NCBI GenBank assembly: GCA_958452575.1 | Contig: CAUDUM010000006.1 | Span: forward strand, 1-64,000 | DNA length: 64,000 nucleotides | Reading direction: 5' to 3' | From: an uncultured Eggerthellaceae bacterium | GTDB taxonomy: Bacteria > Actinomycetota > Coriobacteriia > Coriobacteriales > Eggerthellaceae | Part shown: positions 16,106 through 23,667 of the stretch, in pieces | Position numbering within the stretch: the first letter of the stretch is position 1 | Layout of the letters: every line of letters begins with the position of its first letter | Position numbers and translations under genes: made by a program | Notes under the pieces: model-generated | Seen by the model: only the letters and a program-made list of their open reading frames with translations | Told to the model about the DNA's origin: nothing | Databases searched by the model: none

Positions 16106-16134
16106 ATTATACGGTTACTCCTCGGTCGGCGCAA
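16106..16134 (-). promoter_or_regulatory. Promoter of tRNA-His-Lys-Lys operon
   Basis: Minus strand: -35 TTGCGC (16134-16129), exact 17-nt spacer, perfect -10 TATAAT (16111-16106), 16 nt ahead of the tRNA-His 5' end. Confidence 0.85.
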
Positions 16135-16174
16135 GGGGTAATTTGTGTTGATTCTATCCGTCCGCCAAAGGTGC

Positions 16175-16204
16175 TTCAGAGGCCCGGTCACCCTCCACTA
16201 GAAT
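16175..16204 (+). promoter_or_regulatory. Promoter of NYN/LOTUS gene
   Basis: Plus strand: -35 TTCAGA (16175-16180), 18-nt spacer, -10 TAGAAT (16199-16204); the start codon is about 70 nt downstream. Confidence 0.45.
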
Positions 16205-16275
16205 GCGAACAAGCAGGTCAGGACTTCGCATGCCCGCACCCGCATCCGCAACACCCTTAAAGGAGCACCTTCCCT

Positions 16276-17748
16276 ATGGACAAACAGCCCTCCGAAAAGC
16301 GCTTCGCGCTGCTTATCGACGCGGACAACGTCTCCGCGAAATACATCAAGCCTATCACCGACGAGCTGTCCAACTACGGCACCGTCACGATCAAGCGCAT
16401 CTACGGCGACTGGACGCTGTCGCTGCACGCCAAGTGGAAAGACGCGCTGCTCGAGAACTCGCTGACGCCCATCCAGCAGTTCGGCTACACGCAGGGCAAA
16501 AACGCCACCGACTCCGCCATGATCATCGACGCGATGGACATCCTCTACACCGGATCGGTCGACGGGTTCTGCATCGTTTCCAGCGACAGCGACTTCACGC
16601 GCTTGGCCAGCCGCCTGCGCGAGAGCGGCCGGATGGTCATCGGCATGGGCGAGAAGAAGACGCCGACGCCGTTCCGCCGCGCATGCGACGTGTTCACGAC
16701 GCTCGAACTGCTGCTCGACGACGCCAACGGCAAGCGCAAGGGCAAGGGCGCCGGCAGCGGTCCGAGCATCGAAGAGGTCGAGCAGGCCGTCGTGCGCATC
16801 ATCACCGACAACCAGAACAACGGCAAGGCAACCGGACTGGGCGAGGTGGGCAGCCGCTTGCTCAAGCGCTTCCCCGACTTCGACGTGCGCAGCTACGGTA
16901 CCAACCTGCTTTCCAAGCTGCTGGGCAAGTTCGCCAGCGTCACCATCACCAAACGCGGCAGCGACGTATCGGTCGAGCTCGTAGACGACAAGGATCAGTC
17001 GAAAGAGGCCTCTCGCGAGGCGGGAGCACCCGCCAACGATGCGAAGGCTGGCAAGGCCGACAAGGCTGACGAAGCCGGCGATCCCGCCGAGGACACCTCG
17101 GACGCCGAAGCCAAATCGGATGAGGACGCCGCGCAGGTCGAGGACGGAGCAGACTCCTCTTCGCGCCGTCGCCGTCGTCGCCGCGGAGGCACCCGAGCAT
17201 CGCGGCGCCGCAGCGCCTCCGAATCCGCCGAGCCGACCGACGCCGGCGCGCCTTCCGAGTCCGAGGAGGTACCCGAAGCCCAAGAGGAGCAGCAGGTTGC
17301 AGAGCCCGCGCTGAACACGAAAGCGGATAAGGAAGCAACCGTGCAAGAGGCCCCTGCTCAGGCTGAGGAAGCCCCTCGCCCGAAGACCCAGAAACCCAAG
17401 CGGAAGACCCGCCGCGCCTCAAAAAAGGACGAGGGAACCTCCGGCAAGCCCGAGTCCTCCAATGCCGGCAAGCCCGCATCCCGCAAGGGGGCAAAACTCG
17501 GCTCCGACGAGGCCGCCGAGCCGACGTCAGGGCTCGCAGACGTCAACGCCACCACGCGCCGCCTCGTCGCGGAAGCGGGACCGGCGGGCATCGAGATGGC
17601 GCAGCTGGCGGCGCAGGTCCGCGCGGAGCATCGCGGCTTCAAGGTACGCGATCACGGGCACGCCCAGTTCAAGTCATACGTCGCCAGCCTCGGCGACATC
17701 GAGGTCGAGCGCATCGGCAAGGAGTGGTTCGCACGCATGGGCGAGTAG
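16276..17748 (+). CDS. NYN-domain ribonuclease-like protein with two LOTUS (OST-HTH) domains
   Basis: A 490-residue protein. Residues 8-150 are a NYN/DUF88 (LabA-like, PIN-fold) domain: the acidic residues expected at a metal site are D15 and D17 (LLIDADN), D79 (NATDSAM) and D104/D106 (SSDSDF). Residues about 163-236 form a first OST-HTH/LOTUS winged helix (EEVEQAVVRIITDNQ...KLLGKF). A 180-residue low-complexity linker follows, acidic and then with an Arg-rich block near 305 and Lys-rich blocks. Residues about 420-490 resemble a second LOTUS-like domain (TRRLVAEAGPAGIEMAQLAAQV...SLGDIEVERIG). I infer an RNA-binding nuclease or RNA-binding regulator; substrate unknown. AAAGGAG sits 10 nt before the ATG. 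Confidence 0.85.
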   Translation: MDKQPSEKRFALLIDADNVSAKYIKPITDELSNYGTVTIKRIYGDWTLSLHAKWKDALLENSLTPIQQFGYTQGKNATDSAMIIDAMDILYTGSVDGFCIVSSDSDFTRLASRLRESGRMVIGMGEKKTPTPFRRACDVFTTLELLLDDANGKRKGKGAGSGPSIEEVEQAVVRIITDNQNNGKATGLGEVGSRLLKRFPDFDVRSYGTNLLSKLLGKFASVTITKRGSDVSVELVDDKDQSKEASREAGAPANDAKAGKADKADEAGDPAEDTSDAEAKSDEDAAQVEDGADSSSRRRRRRRGGTRASRRRSASESAEPTDAGAPSESEEVPEAQEEQQVAEPALNTKADKEATVQEAPAQAEEAPRPKTQKPKRKTRRASKKDEGTSGKPESSNAGKPASRKGAKLGSDEAAEPTSGLADVNATTRRLVAEAGPAGIEMAQLAAQVRAEHRGFKVRDHGHAQFKSYVASLGDIEVERIGKEWFARMGE

Positions 17749-17762
17749 TTTCTGCTATCATG

Positions 17763-17791
17763 GGCAACGCTGCCGTCGCGGCAGCGTTGCC
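17763..17791 (+). terminator. Perfect 13-bp hairpin between NYN gene and tRNA-Leu
   Basis: Arms 17763-17775 and 17779-17791 pair perfectly around a TCG loop. There is no T-run, and it ends only 6 nt before the tRNA-Leu 5' end. It may partly terminate the NYN transcript or act as a processing signal for a joint transcript. Confidence 0.5.
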
Positions 17792-17797
17792 TGATAT

Positions 17798-17882
17798 GCG
17801 GGCGTGGCGGAATAGGCAGACGCGCCAGATTTAGGTTCTGGTACCGCAAGGTGTGAAGGTTCAAGTCCTTTCGCCCGCACCA
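17798..17882 (+). tRNA. tRNA-Leu (anticodon TAG)
   Basis: An 85-nt class II tRNA with long variable arm. The acceptor is GCGGGCG/CGCCCGC, the anticodon loop TTTAGGT (TAG, reads CUA/CUN), and CCA is encoded. No promoter of its own is obvious, so it may be co-transcribed with the NYN gene. Confidence 0.97.
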
Positions 17883-17892
17883 TTGAGATCGA

Positions 17893-17917
17893 GAGCCCCG
17901 TCATCGGGGCTCTTTTT
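17893..17917 (+). terminator. Intrinsic terminator of tRNA-Leu
   Basis: GAGCCCCG/CGGGGCTC hairpin (17893-17912) followed by TTTTT, 10 nt past the tRNA. Confidence 0.95.
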
Positions 17918-17982
17918 CGTACGCTGCATCCACGCAACCTCATGGATGAGTTCCATCCGGCATTCGCATCGCGTGCCGCGGC

Positions 17983-20103
17983 CTATTCCCGCACCAGCCT
18001 GCGCGCTGCAAGATACGTCACGACGAAGTAGACGCCGTAGACCGCGATGAACGCGCCGGCGCACATCGCCACCATGAGCCCGATGTCGAGCGCGCCGAAC
18101 ACCGCGACGACGTCGGAGACCACCTGCATCGCGCAGATCGAATGCGCGATCGCGAGCAGCAGCGGAAACACGAAGTACACCGCCACCTGCAAAAGCAGCG
18201 CGCGATCGATCATGCCGTCCGGCGATCCGAGCTTGCGCAGCAAGCCGTAGCGACGCGCGTTGTCGGACGCTTCGGAGAGCTGCTGTATCGCCAGGATCGC
18301 CGCGCACGCAACCGTCAGCACGAACCCGAGGTAGATCGCCAGGTACGCCACAATCGTCGAAAGGCTTGCGGACTGCTCGATCACGTCTTGGCGACCCTGC
18401 GTCATGGTGATAGGCCAGGTCTGCGGGTTATCGGTTGCTGCCACGGCATCGCATGCCTCGACGAACGCCCGCTCGTCCTCATCGGAAGCGCACCGCACGT
18501 CCAGGATCTGCCACACAAGCGTGGCGTCGGCGGGCACGGCGTCGTCGGGCACCACCAAGCACCCCGTGTTGGTGGGAAACGAGGTCGTCTCTATGCAGGC
18601 GTTGACGCACTGCGCGAGAGCGAGGTCCCCGCCACCCGCCTGCAAGACGGGAGCGCGACCCGCGACCTCTTGGAAGAATCCCAAGGTGATGTCGGAGTCC
18701 GCAACGACGGCGCACTCCCCCTCGCCCAGCTCGACGGGATCCCGCCCCGCCATCTCAAGCGCATCGTTGAGCTGCGAGAGTCTCACGAGCGGCATCGGCA
18801 TGTCGGCATATTCGGGATTGAGCGCCCCATTGCCGGACACATCGGACAGGATCACGCCCGACGCCCGCTCGATATCGCCGATGGTTAGCGGGGATGCGCC
18901 ATCCACCCAAAAATCCACTTGGACCGTCTCGTCGGCGAGCTCGTCGAACTCCTGCGCTCCCATCGCTTGGAAGCTCGCCCGAAGGCCCTCCTCCATGTCG
19001 TAGCCGAGGCTTTCCGCATATTGTCCGAACGGACCCAGCTCGAGCGGCTCGATCGATCCCATCTCGCCCGCGCCTCCTGCGGTGGTCATGCAGTAGGTGG
19101 TGCGCACCGTCGCCGAATACGAGGTGCTCTGGGCGAGGTTGCCTTCCACCGCGTTGCGGATGCCGATGCCGCCGCACACGCTCGTGAGAGCCAAAAACAG
19201 CGTCAGGCACACCACCGACAGCGTCGCGAACGTCGTGTTGACCTTGGCGTTTAGCTGACGTAGCGCGAACATGTTGAGCCCGCGGAAATAGAGCGCCTTG
19301 GAAGATTGGACGATGCGCAGCAGAAAGCCCGACAGCGACCAGAAGAACAGCACCGTGCCCGCGCACACGAGCACGGTCGCCGCGCCGAACTGGGGCGATA
19401 GGCTCAAAAGCCCGTTGTCGACCAGTAGCCTGTAGGATACCCCGATCATCACCACAGACACGACGAACAGCGCCAGCGACACCGGCAGGCTTTTGAGCAC
19501 CATACCCTCGGTGCGCGCCTGCGCGGTCATAAGGTCGATCAAACGCGATTTGGACACCTCGCGCGCGTTGACCACCGCCGCGATCAGGAAAATCGCCACG
19601 AACACGACGAGCGTGTAGGCGAGCGCATCGGCCGAGAAGACGAACGCGACCCCGCCCGCCGAAGCGATGTCGGCCGAGAACAGCAACGAGGTGAGGTAGA
19701 GCAGCCCCTGCGACAGCGCGAATCCGAGCACGAGGCCCGCCGCAAGCGACGCCGCGCCGGCGATGAGCGATTCCATCGCGACGATCTTGACGACGTCGCC
19801 CGAAGACATGCCCAGCATCAGATAGATGCCGAACTCGCGCTTGCGGCGCTTGACGAGGAAGCGGTTGGCATAGACCACCAGGAACACCAGCACGCAAGCG
19901 ATGAACACCGACACCCCGCCGATGACCGTGCCGAGCAGCTCGAAGATCTTGTCCTGGGACTCGCTCATCGCCAGCACGGAGCGCTGCTGCGACATCGAGT
20001 TGAACGCGTAGAACACCGCCACACCCAAAACAACGGTGAGGAAATAGATCCCGAAATCAGCGATCGATTTGCGGATGTTGCCCACAGCCAGCCTAGCAAG
20101 CAT
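17983..20103 (-). CDS. FtsX-like ABC transporter permease (BceB type)
   Basis: A 706-residue membrane protein. The N-terminus (LAVGNIRKSIADFGIYFLTVVLGVAVFYAFNS) and ten or so helices follow the BceB/FtsX pattern. The first cluster includes GIYLMLGMSSGDVVKI, the FtsX coupling motif. A large extracellular domain of about 220 residues (about 345-575) precedes three final helices with a second coupling motif (ARRYGLLRKLGSPDGM). With the ATPase upstream (11-nt overlap) and the divergent two-component system it forms a BceRSAB-type module, known in related bacteria for antimicrobial-peptide sensing and resistance; the substrate here is unknown. It ends convergently against tRNA-Leu. Confidence 0.9.
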   Translation of the reverse strand: MLARLAVGNIRKSIADFGIYFLTVVLGVAVFYAFNSMSQQRSVLAMSESQDKIFELLGTVIGGVSVFIACVLVFLVVYANRFLVKRRKREFGIYLMLGMSSGDVVKIVAMESLIAGAASLAAGLVLGFALSQGLLYLTSLLFSADIASAGGVAFVFSADALAYTLVVFVAIFLIAAVVNAREVSKSRLIDLMTAQARTEGMVLKSLPVSLALFVVSVVMIGVSYRLLVDNGLLSLSPQFGAATVLVCAGTVLFFWSLSGFLLRIVQSSKALYFRGLNMFALRQLNAKVNTTFATLSVVCLTLFLALTSVCGGIGIRNAVEGNLAQSTSYSATVRTTYCMTTAGGAGEMGSIEPLELGPFGQYAESLGYDMEEGLRASFQAMGAQEFDELADETVQVDFWVDGASPLTIGDIERASGVILSDVSGNGALNPEYADMPMPLVRLSQLNDALEMAGRDPVELGEGECAVVADSDITLGFFQEVAGRAPVLQAGGGDLALAQCVNACIETTSFPTNTGCLVVPDDAVPADATLVWQILDVRCASDEDERAFVEACDAVAATDNPQTWPITMTQGRQDVIEQSASLSTIVAYLAIYLGFVLTVACAAILAIQQLSEASDNARRYGLLRKLGSPDGMIDRALLLQVAVYFVFPLLLAIAHSICAMQVVSDVVAVFGALDIGLMVAMCAGAFIAVYGVYFVVTYLAARRLVRE

Positions 20104-20905
20104 CCGCCATCGCCTCCCCCATCCCGCTCACCGCATCCACGATGTTGCGGTAGAACGTCGCCCTGTCTTCCACGCCGCGCCTCAGCTCGCCGGAGAGGCG
20201 CCCGTCCTTGATGAACATGATGCGCTCGCAGTAGCTGGCCGATACGCTGTCATGGGTCACCATGAAGATCGTCGCGCCCGCACGGTTGAGCACGCTGAGC
20301 GATTCGAGGAGCTGGCGGGCGGATTTGGAGTCGAGCGCGCCGGTCGGCTCGTCGGCGAGCACCAGCTTGGGATGGGTGATGGTCGCGCGCGCGGCCGCTA
20401 CGCGCTGACGCTGGCCCCCGGAAAGCTGGTAGGGGTAGCTGCCGAGCACCTCGTGGATGCCCAGCTGATGCGCCGCGGCGTTGACGCGCGCCTCGATCTC
20501 GCGCACGGGGGCCTTCTGTATCGTGAGCGCCAGCGCGATGTTCTCGAATGCGGTGAGCGTGTCGAGGAGGTTGGAGTCCTGGAAGATGAAGCCGAGGTCG
20601 TCGCGACGAAAACGCGACAGCTGCTTGCCCGCCAGCCGCGTGATGTCCACGCCGCCGATCAGGATCGAGCCGCTCGTGGGAGCGTCGATGGTGGCCAGGC
20701 AGTTGAGCAGCGTCGACTTGCCCGATCCCGACGGGCCCATGATGCCCACGAACTCGCCTTCCGCGACGGCGAAGCTCACGCCGTCAAGCGCCTGGGTGGC
20801 CGCCCCTCCCGTACGGCGCCCTCCTTCGACTTGGTAGCGTTTGGACACCTGGCGCACTTCGACCATCGTCCTGCGTCCCGCCCTGGGAGGCATGCCCTCG
20901 ATCAT
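20093..20905 (-). CDS. ABC transporter ATP-binding protein (BceA/LolD type)
   Basis: A 270-residue ATPase: Walker A GPSGSGKST (57-65), Q-loop FIFQDSNLLDTLTAFENI, signature LSGGQ (161-165), Walker B LVLADEP (181-187), H-loop VTHD. The long insert before Walker A and the DTLTAFENIALAL segment match the MacB/BceA subfamily that partners with FtsX-like permeases. ATG 20905 follows AAAGGGGA; the frame continues upstream to 21151 but that part overlaps the regulatory repeats (21013-21051) and has no site. Its stop codon lies within the permease start, so the pair is coupled. Confidence 0.95.
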   Translation of the reverse strand: MIEGMPPRAGRRTMVEVRQVSKRYQVEGGRRTGGAATQALDGVSFAVAEGEFVGIMGPSGSGKSTLLNCLATIDAPTSGSILIGGVDITRLAGKQLSRFRRDDLGFIFQDSNLLDTLTAFENIALALTIQKAPVREIEARVNAAAHQLGIHEVLGSYPYQLSGGQRQRVAAARATITHPKLVLADEPTGALDSKSARQLLESLSVLNRAGATIFMVTHDSVSASYCERIMFIKDGRLSGELRRGVEDRATFYRNIVDAVSGMGEAMADAC

Positions 20906-21012
20906 CACGTTCCCCTTTCCTTGTCGCGTCGCGCTTGGGGCGCGACGTCTTGGTTTCTTCGCCCGCGGGCAGCACGCTGCGGCCCGCCGTGGATTCCACT
21001 TTAGAAACGCGC

Positions 21013-21051
21013 CCTTACGCGGCCCTGCAGGCATCCTTACATCTGCCTTAC
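21013..21051. promoter_or_regulatory. Phased CCTTAC repeats: candidate response-regulator operator
   Basis: CCTTAC occurs at 21013, 21035 and 21046, i.e. spaced by exactly 22 and 11 nt, so all copies lie on one helix face. The array lies between the divergent ABC operon and the two-component operon, 108 nt from the ATPase start. Direct repeats with helical-turn spacing are the usual binding pattern of OmpR-family regulators such as the neighbouring one. Confidence 0.6.
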
Positions 21052-21201
21052 CGCACATGACCTGCGGGCAACGCGCGTTTTCGCACGTGCTATCATCTGC
21101 GGTGATGCGGACGGCGCGGCTTCCTGACAAGACAGCCGCGCCAAAAGGCAAAGTCCCGAGAGCGGAACGGGACGAGGATCGCAGTCGATCGGAAAGGATG
21201 C

Positions 21202-21945
21202 GTGCAACCCATGGCGTACGGAAACGCGCTCGTGCAGCTGGAGGCGCATCTGCTCGAAAAGCGCATCCTGCTCGTCGACGACGAGGCAGAGCTTGCCGAG
21301 ATGGTGCGCACCATCCTTCGCGCCGCCGGCTTTTCCAACGTGTCAGTCGCCCATAGCGGCGAGGAGGCGCTCAAGGCGGTGGAGGCGCATGCGTTCGACC
21401 TGTTCGTTTTGGATGTGATGATGCCGGGAATCGACGGGTTCCAGCTGCTCGCGCACCTGCGCGCGCAACCCGCAACCGCCGACGTGCCTGCGCTGTTCCT
21501 GACAGCAAAAGATGAGCCGTTCGACCGCGTCAACGGGCTGACGCTCGGCGCCGACGATTACGTCGTCAAGCCTTTCCTGCCCCAGGAGCTGATTCTGCGC
21601 ATCGCCGCGATTCTGCGCCGCTGCTACGCGGACGAGAGCCCGCGGCTCGAACTGGCGTTCTGCACCGTCGACTTCGATACCGCCGGCGTCGACCGCGCGG
21701 ACGGAACGACGGCAGAGCTCACCGCCAAAGAGCATGAGATCCTAAGCGTGCTCGCCCGCAACATCGGCCGCATCGTCACGATCGACGCGTTGTGCGAAGC
21801 ATGCTGGGGCACCTCGTTCGGTTACGAGAACTCGCTCATGGCGCACATCAGGCGTTTGCGCGAGAAGATCGAGGAGAACCCCTCCAAGCCGCAATCGCTC
21901 GTGACGGTCAAGGGCTTGGGATACAAGCTGGTGGCCGGATCATGA
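21202..21945 (+). CDS. OmpR-family two-component response regulator
   Basis: A 247-residue regulator. The receiver domain (20-138) has the acidic pair D26-D27, phospho-acceptor D71 (FVLDVMMPG) and K123 (VVKPF). The C-terminal winged helix (about 150-245) ends in the typical HIRRLREKIEENP...TVKGLGYKLV. GTG at 21202 lies 4-5 nt after GGAAAGG and is preferred over ATG 21211 (spacing 13). It overlaps the kinase gene by 4 nt (ATGA). It is divergent from the ABC transporter, which is its likely target via the CCTTAC array. Confidence 0.95.
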   Translation: MQPMAYGNALVQLEAHLLEKRILLVDDEAELAEMVRTILRAAGFSNVSVAHSGEEALKAVEAHAFDLFVLDVMMPGIDGFQLLAHLRAQPATADVPALFLTAKDEPFDRVNGLTLGADDYVVKPFLPQELILRIAAILRRCYADESPRLELAFCTVDFDTAGVDRADGTTAELTAKEHEILSVLARNIGRIVTIDALCEACWGTSFGYENSLMAHIRRLREKIEENPSKPQSLVTVKGLGYKLVAGS

Positions 21946-23486
21946 GCGGTCAGGCACCGGTGCCCCCCGACGAGCTGAAAAGGCGCCAACGGCATCGCCG
22001 CATGCGCGGCAGCCGCGGCGCCGGCGCCCTCGCGCGTTTTTTCACCAAGCAGGTGCTCTGGTTCATATTCCTCGTTTTCGCGCTGCTCATCGTCGATGTG
22101 ATGCTCTACACCGTCATCGCCGTCCACGAGATGGACCGCAACTACCTCTACGGAACCCCCGCCACCGTGACCCGCACCGCAAGCGAGCAGCTCGAGATGG
22201 CGGACGACGCCTACGTGCTCGGCGACGAGGCCGCCGCGCTGCTCGACGAGCAGGGGGCATGGGCGCAGCTTATCGACGATGCGGGCATCGTCGTCTGGTC
22301 CCACGGCGTCCCGCAGTCAGCGGAGGACGCATCGAGCGAAACCGAAGGCACCGCCGACGGGAGTTCGATCACGGATGACGATGGAGGCGTCCCGCCCGAT
22401 TCCTACACCCTCAACGACATCGCCTTGATCGCGCACTACCACACGGTCGCGGGCCGACCCGCGTTCATCTGGGATAGGCCGGACGGCCTTCTGCTCGTCG
22501 CCTTCCCGCAGGGGACGTACGAGACCATGACGATCACCTGGCCCCGCGAAACCTGGGCGAGCCTGCCCACCTACATCGGCGGGATCATCGTCGCCGACTT
22601 GCTGATCCTGTTCATCGCATACGTCGTGTACCGCCGGCGCACTCAGCGCGCGGTCGAGCCGATCAACGACGCGCTGGACGCGCTCTCGCGCGGCGGACGG
22701 GCGCAGCTCGACCTCAAAGGCGACTTGGGGCCCATCGCCGACCAGATCAACGAAACCTCCGACATTCTGGAGCACAAGGACCGCGCGCGCGAGCAGTGGA
22801 TCCGCGGCGTGTCCCACGACATCCGCACCCCGCTTTCGATGATCATCGCCAAAGCCGAGGGCATCGCCGCCGACGAGAAGGCCGTCGACGCCACGCGCGC
22901 CGAGGCGCGCGCCATCCGCACGCAGGGCCTCAAGATCAAGGATTTGGTGGCCGATCTCAACGCCGCCTCCCAGCTGTCATTCAGCGAGCGCCCGCTCGAC
23001 CTGGAGCGCGTGCATCTTGCCAAGCTGCTGCGCACCGTCGCCGCATCCTATCTCAACAGCGGATTGGACGATGCCCATCCGCTCGATTTCGAGCTGGACG
23101 ACGCATGCTCCGACGCCGTCGTGCTGGGAGACGAGCGCATGCTCACGCGCCTGGTGGAGAACCTCCTCGCCAACGCGCGCCTTCACAACCCCGACGGCTG
23201 CAGCATCGCGATGTCGCTTTCGCGCCGCGCTGCGGACGGGCGGCCTTTCGCCGTGCTGCGCGTCTCCGACGACGGCGTGGGCATCAAGCCCGACGCCTTG
23301 GCGGCGCTGCGCGAAAGGCTCTCCCGCGCACGCGTCGCCCCCAACGACGCGGCACCCGATGACAGCGGACACGGATTGGGCCTGGTGCTGGTGGATCGCA
23401 TCGCCCGCGCCCACGACGGATCCCTCGACGTGTCGGGCTCTCCCGAAGCCGGGTTCACGGCCTGCGTCTCGCTGCCCCTGGCCTGA
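21942..23486 (+). CDS. Sensor histidine kinase
   Basis: A 514-residue membrane kinase. TM1 is at about 38-61 and TM2 about 208-230, enclosing a 145-residue extracytoplasmic sensor with an acidic loop (about 127-150). The H-box is GVSHDIRTPLSM with H292; the ATPase domain has N-box ENLLANARLHNPDG, G1 VSDDGVGIKPDA and G2 GHGLGLVLVDRI. The sizeable sensor domain differs from the minimal BceS-type kinases that rely entirely on the transporter for sensing. Start ATG overlaps the regulator stop; a longer frame would overlap the regulator gene. Confidence 0.95.
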   Translation: MSGQAPVPPDELKRRQRHRRMRGSRGAGALARFFTKQVLWFIFLVFALLIVDVMLYTVIAVHEMDRNYLYGTPATVTRTASEQLEMADDAYVLGDEAAALLDEQGAWAQLIDDAGIVVWSHGVPQSAEDASSETEGTADGSSITDDDGGVPPDSYTLNDIALIAHYHTVAGRPAFIWDRPDGLLLVAFPQGTYETMTITWPRETWASLPTYIGGIIVADLLILFIAYVVYRRRTQRAVEPINDALDALSRGGRAQLDLKGDLGPIADQINETSDILEHKDRAREQWIRGVSHDIRTPLSMIIAKAEGIAADEKAVDATRAEARAIRTQGLKIKDLVADLNAASQLSFSERPLDLERVHLAKLLRTVAASYLNSGLDDAHPLDFELDDACSDAVVLGDERMLTRLVENLLANARLHNPDGCSIAMSLSRRAADGRPFAVLRVSDDGVGIKPDALAALRERLSRARVAPNDAAPDDSGHGLGLVLVDRIARAHDGSLDVSGSPEAGFTACVSLPLA

Positions 23487-23620
23487 TGCGATGCGCCGGG
23501 AAACGGTGGTCCAGATGGACCGAGGCCTCGACGGTCGGAAATGGGCGCCTATCGCCTGCGATTTAGTGAACTCCGCGTGACATCGGCGCGCTCCCGTCGG
23601 AATCCGACCCCTCCCTCCGG

Positions 23621-23626
23621 TACAAT
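23621..23626 (+). promoter_or_regulatory. -10 box for NhaP-type antiporter gene
   Basis: TACAAT about 42 nt ahead of the TTG start; -35 poorly defined. Confidence 0.35.
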
Positions 23627-23667
23627 AGCCGCATTGTTCACCGACGGTTTCGGAGGGGTGCGCGGGT

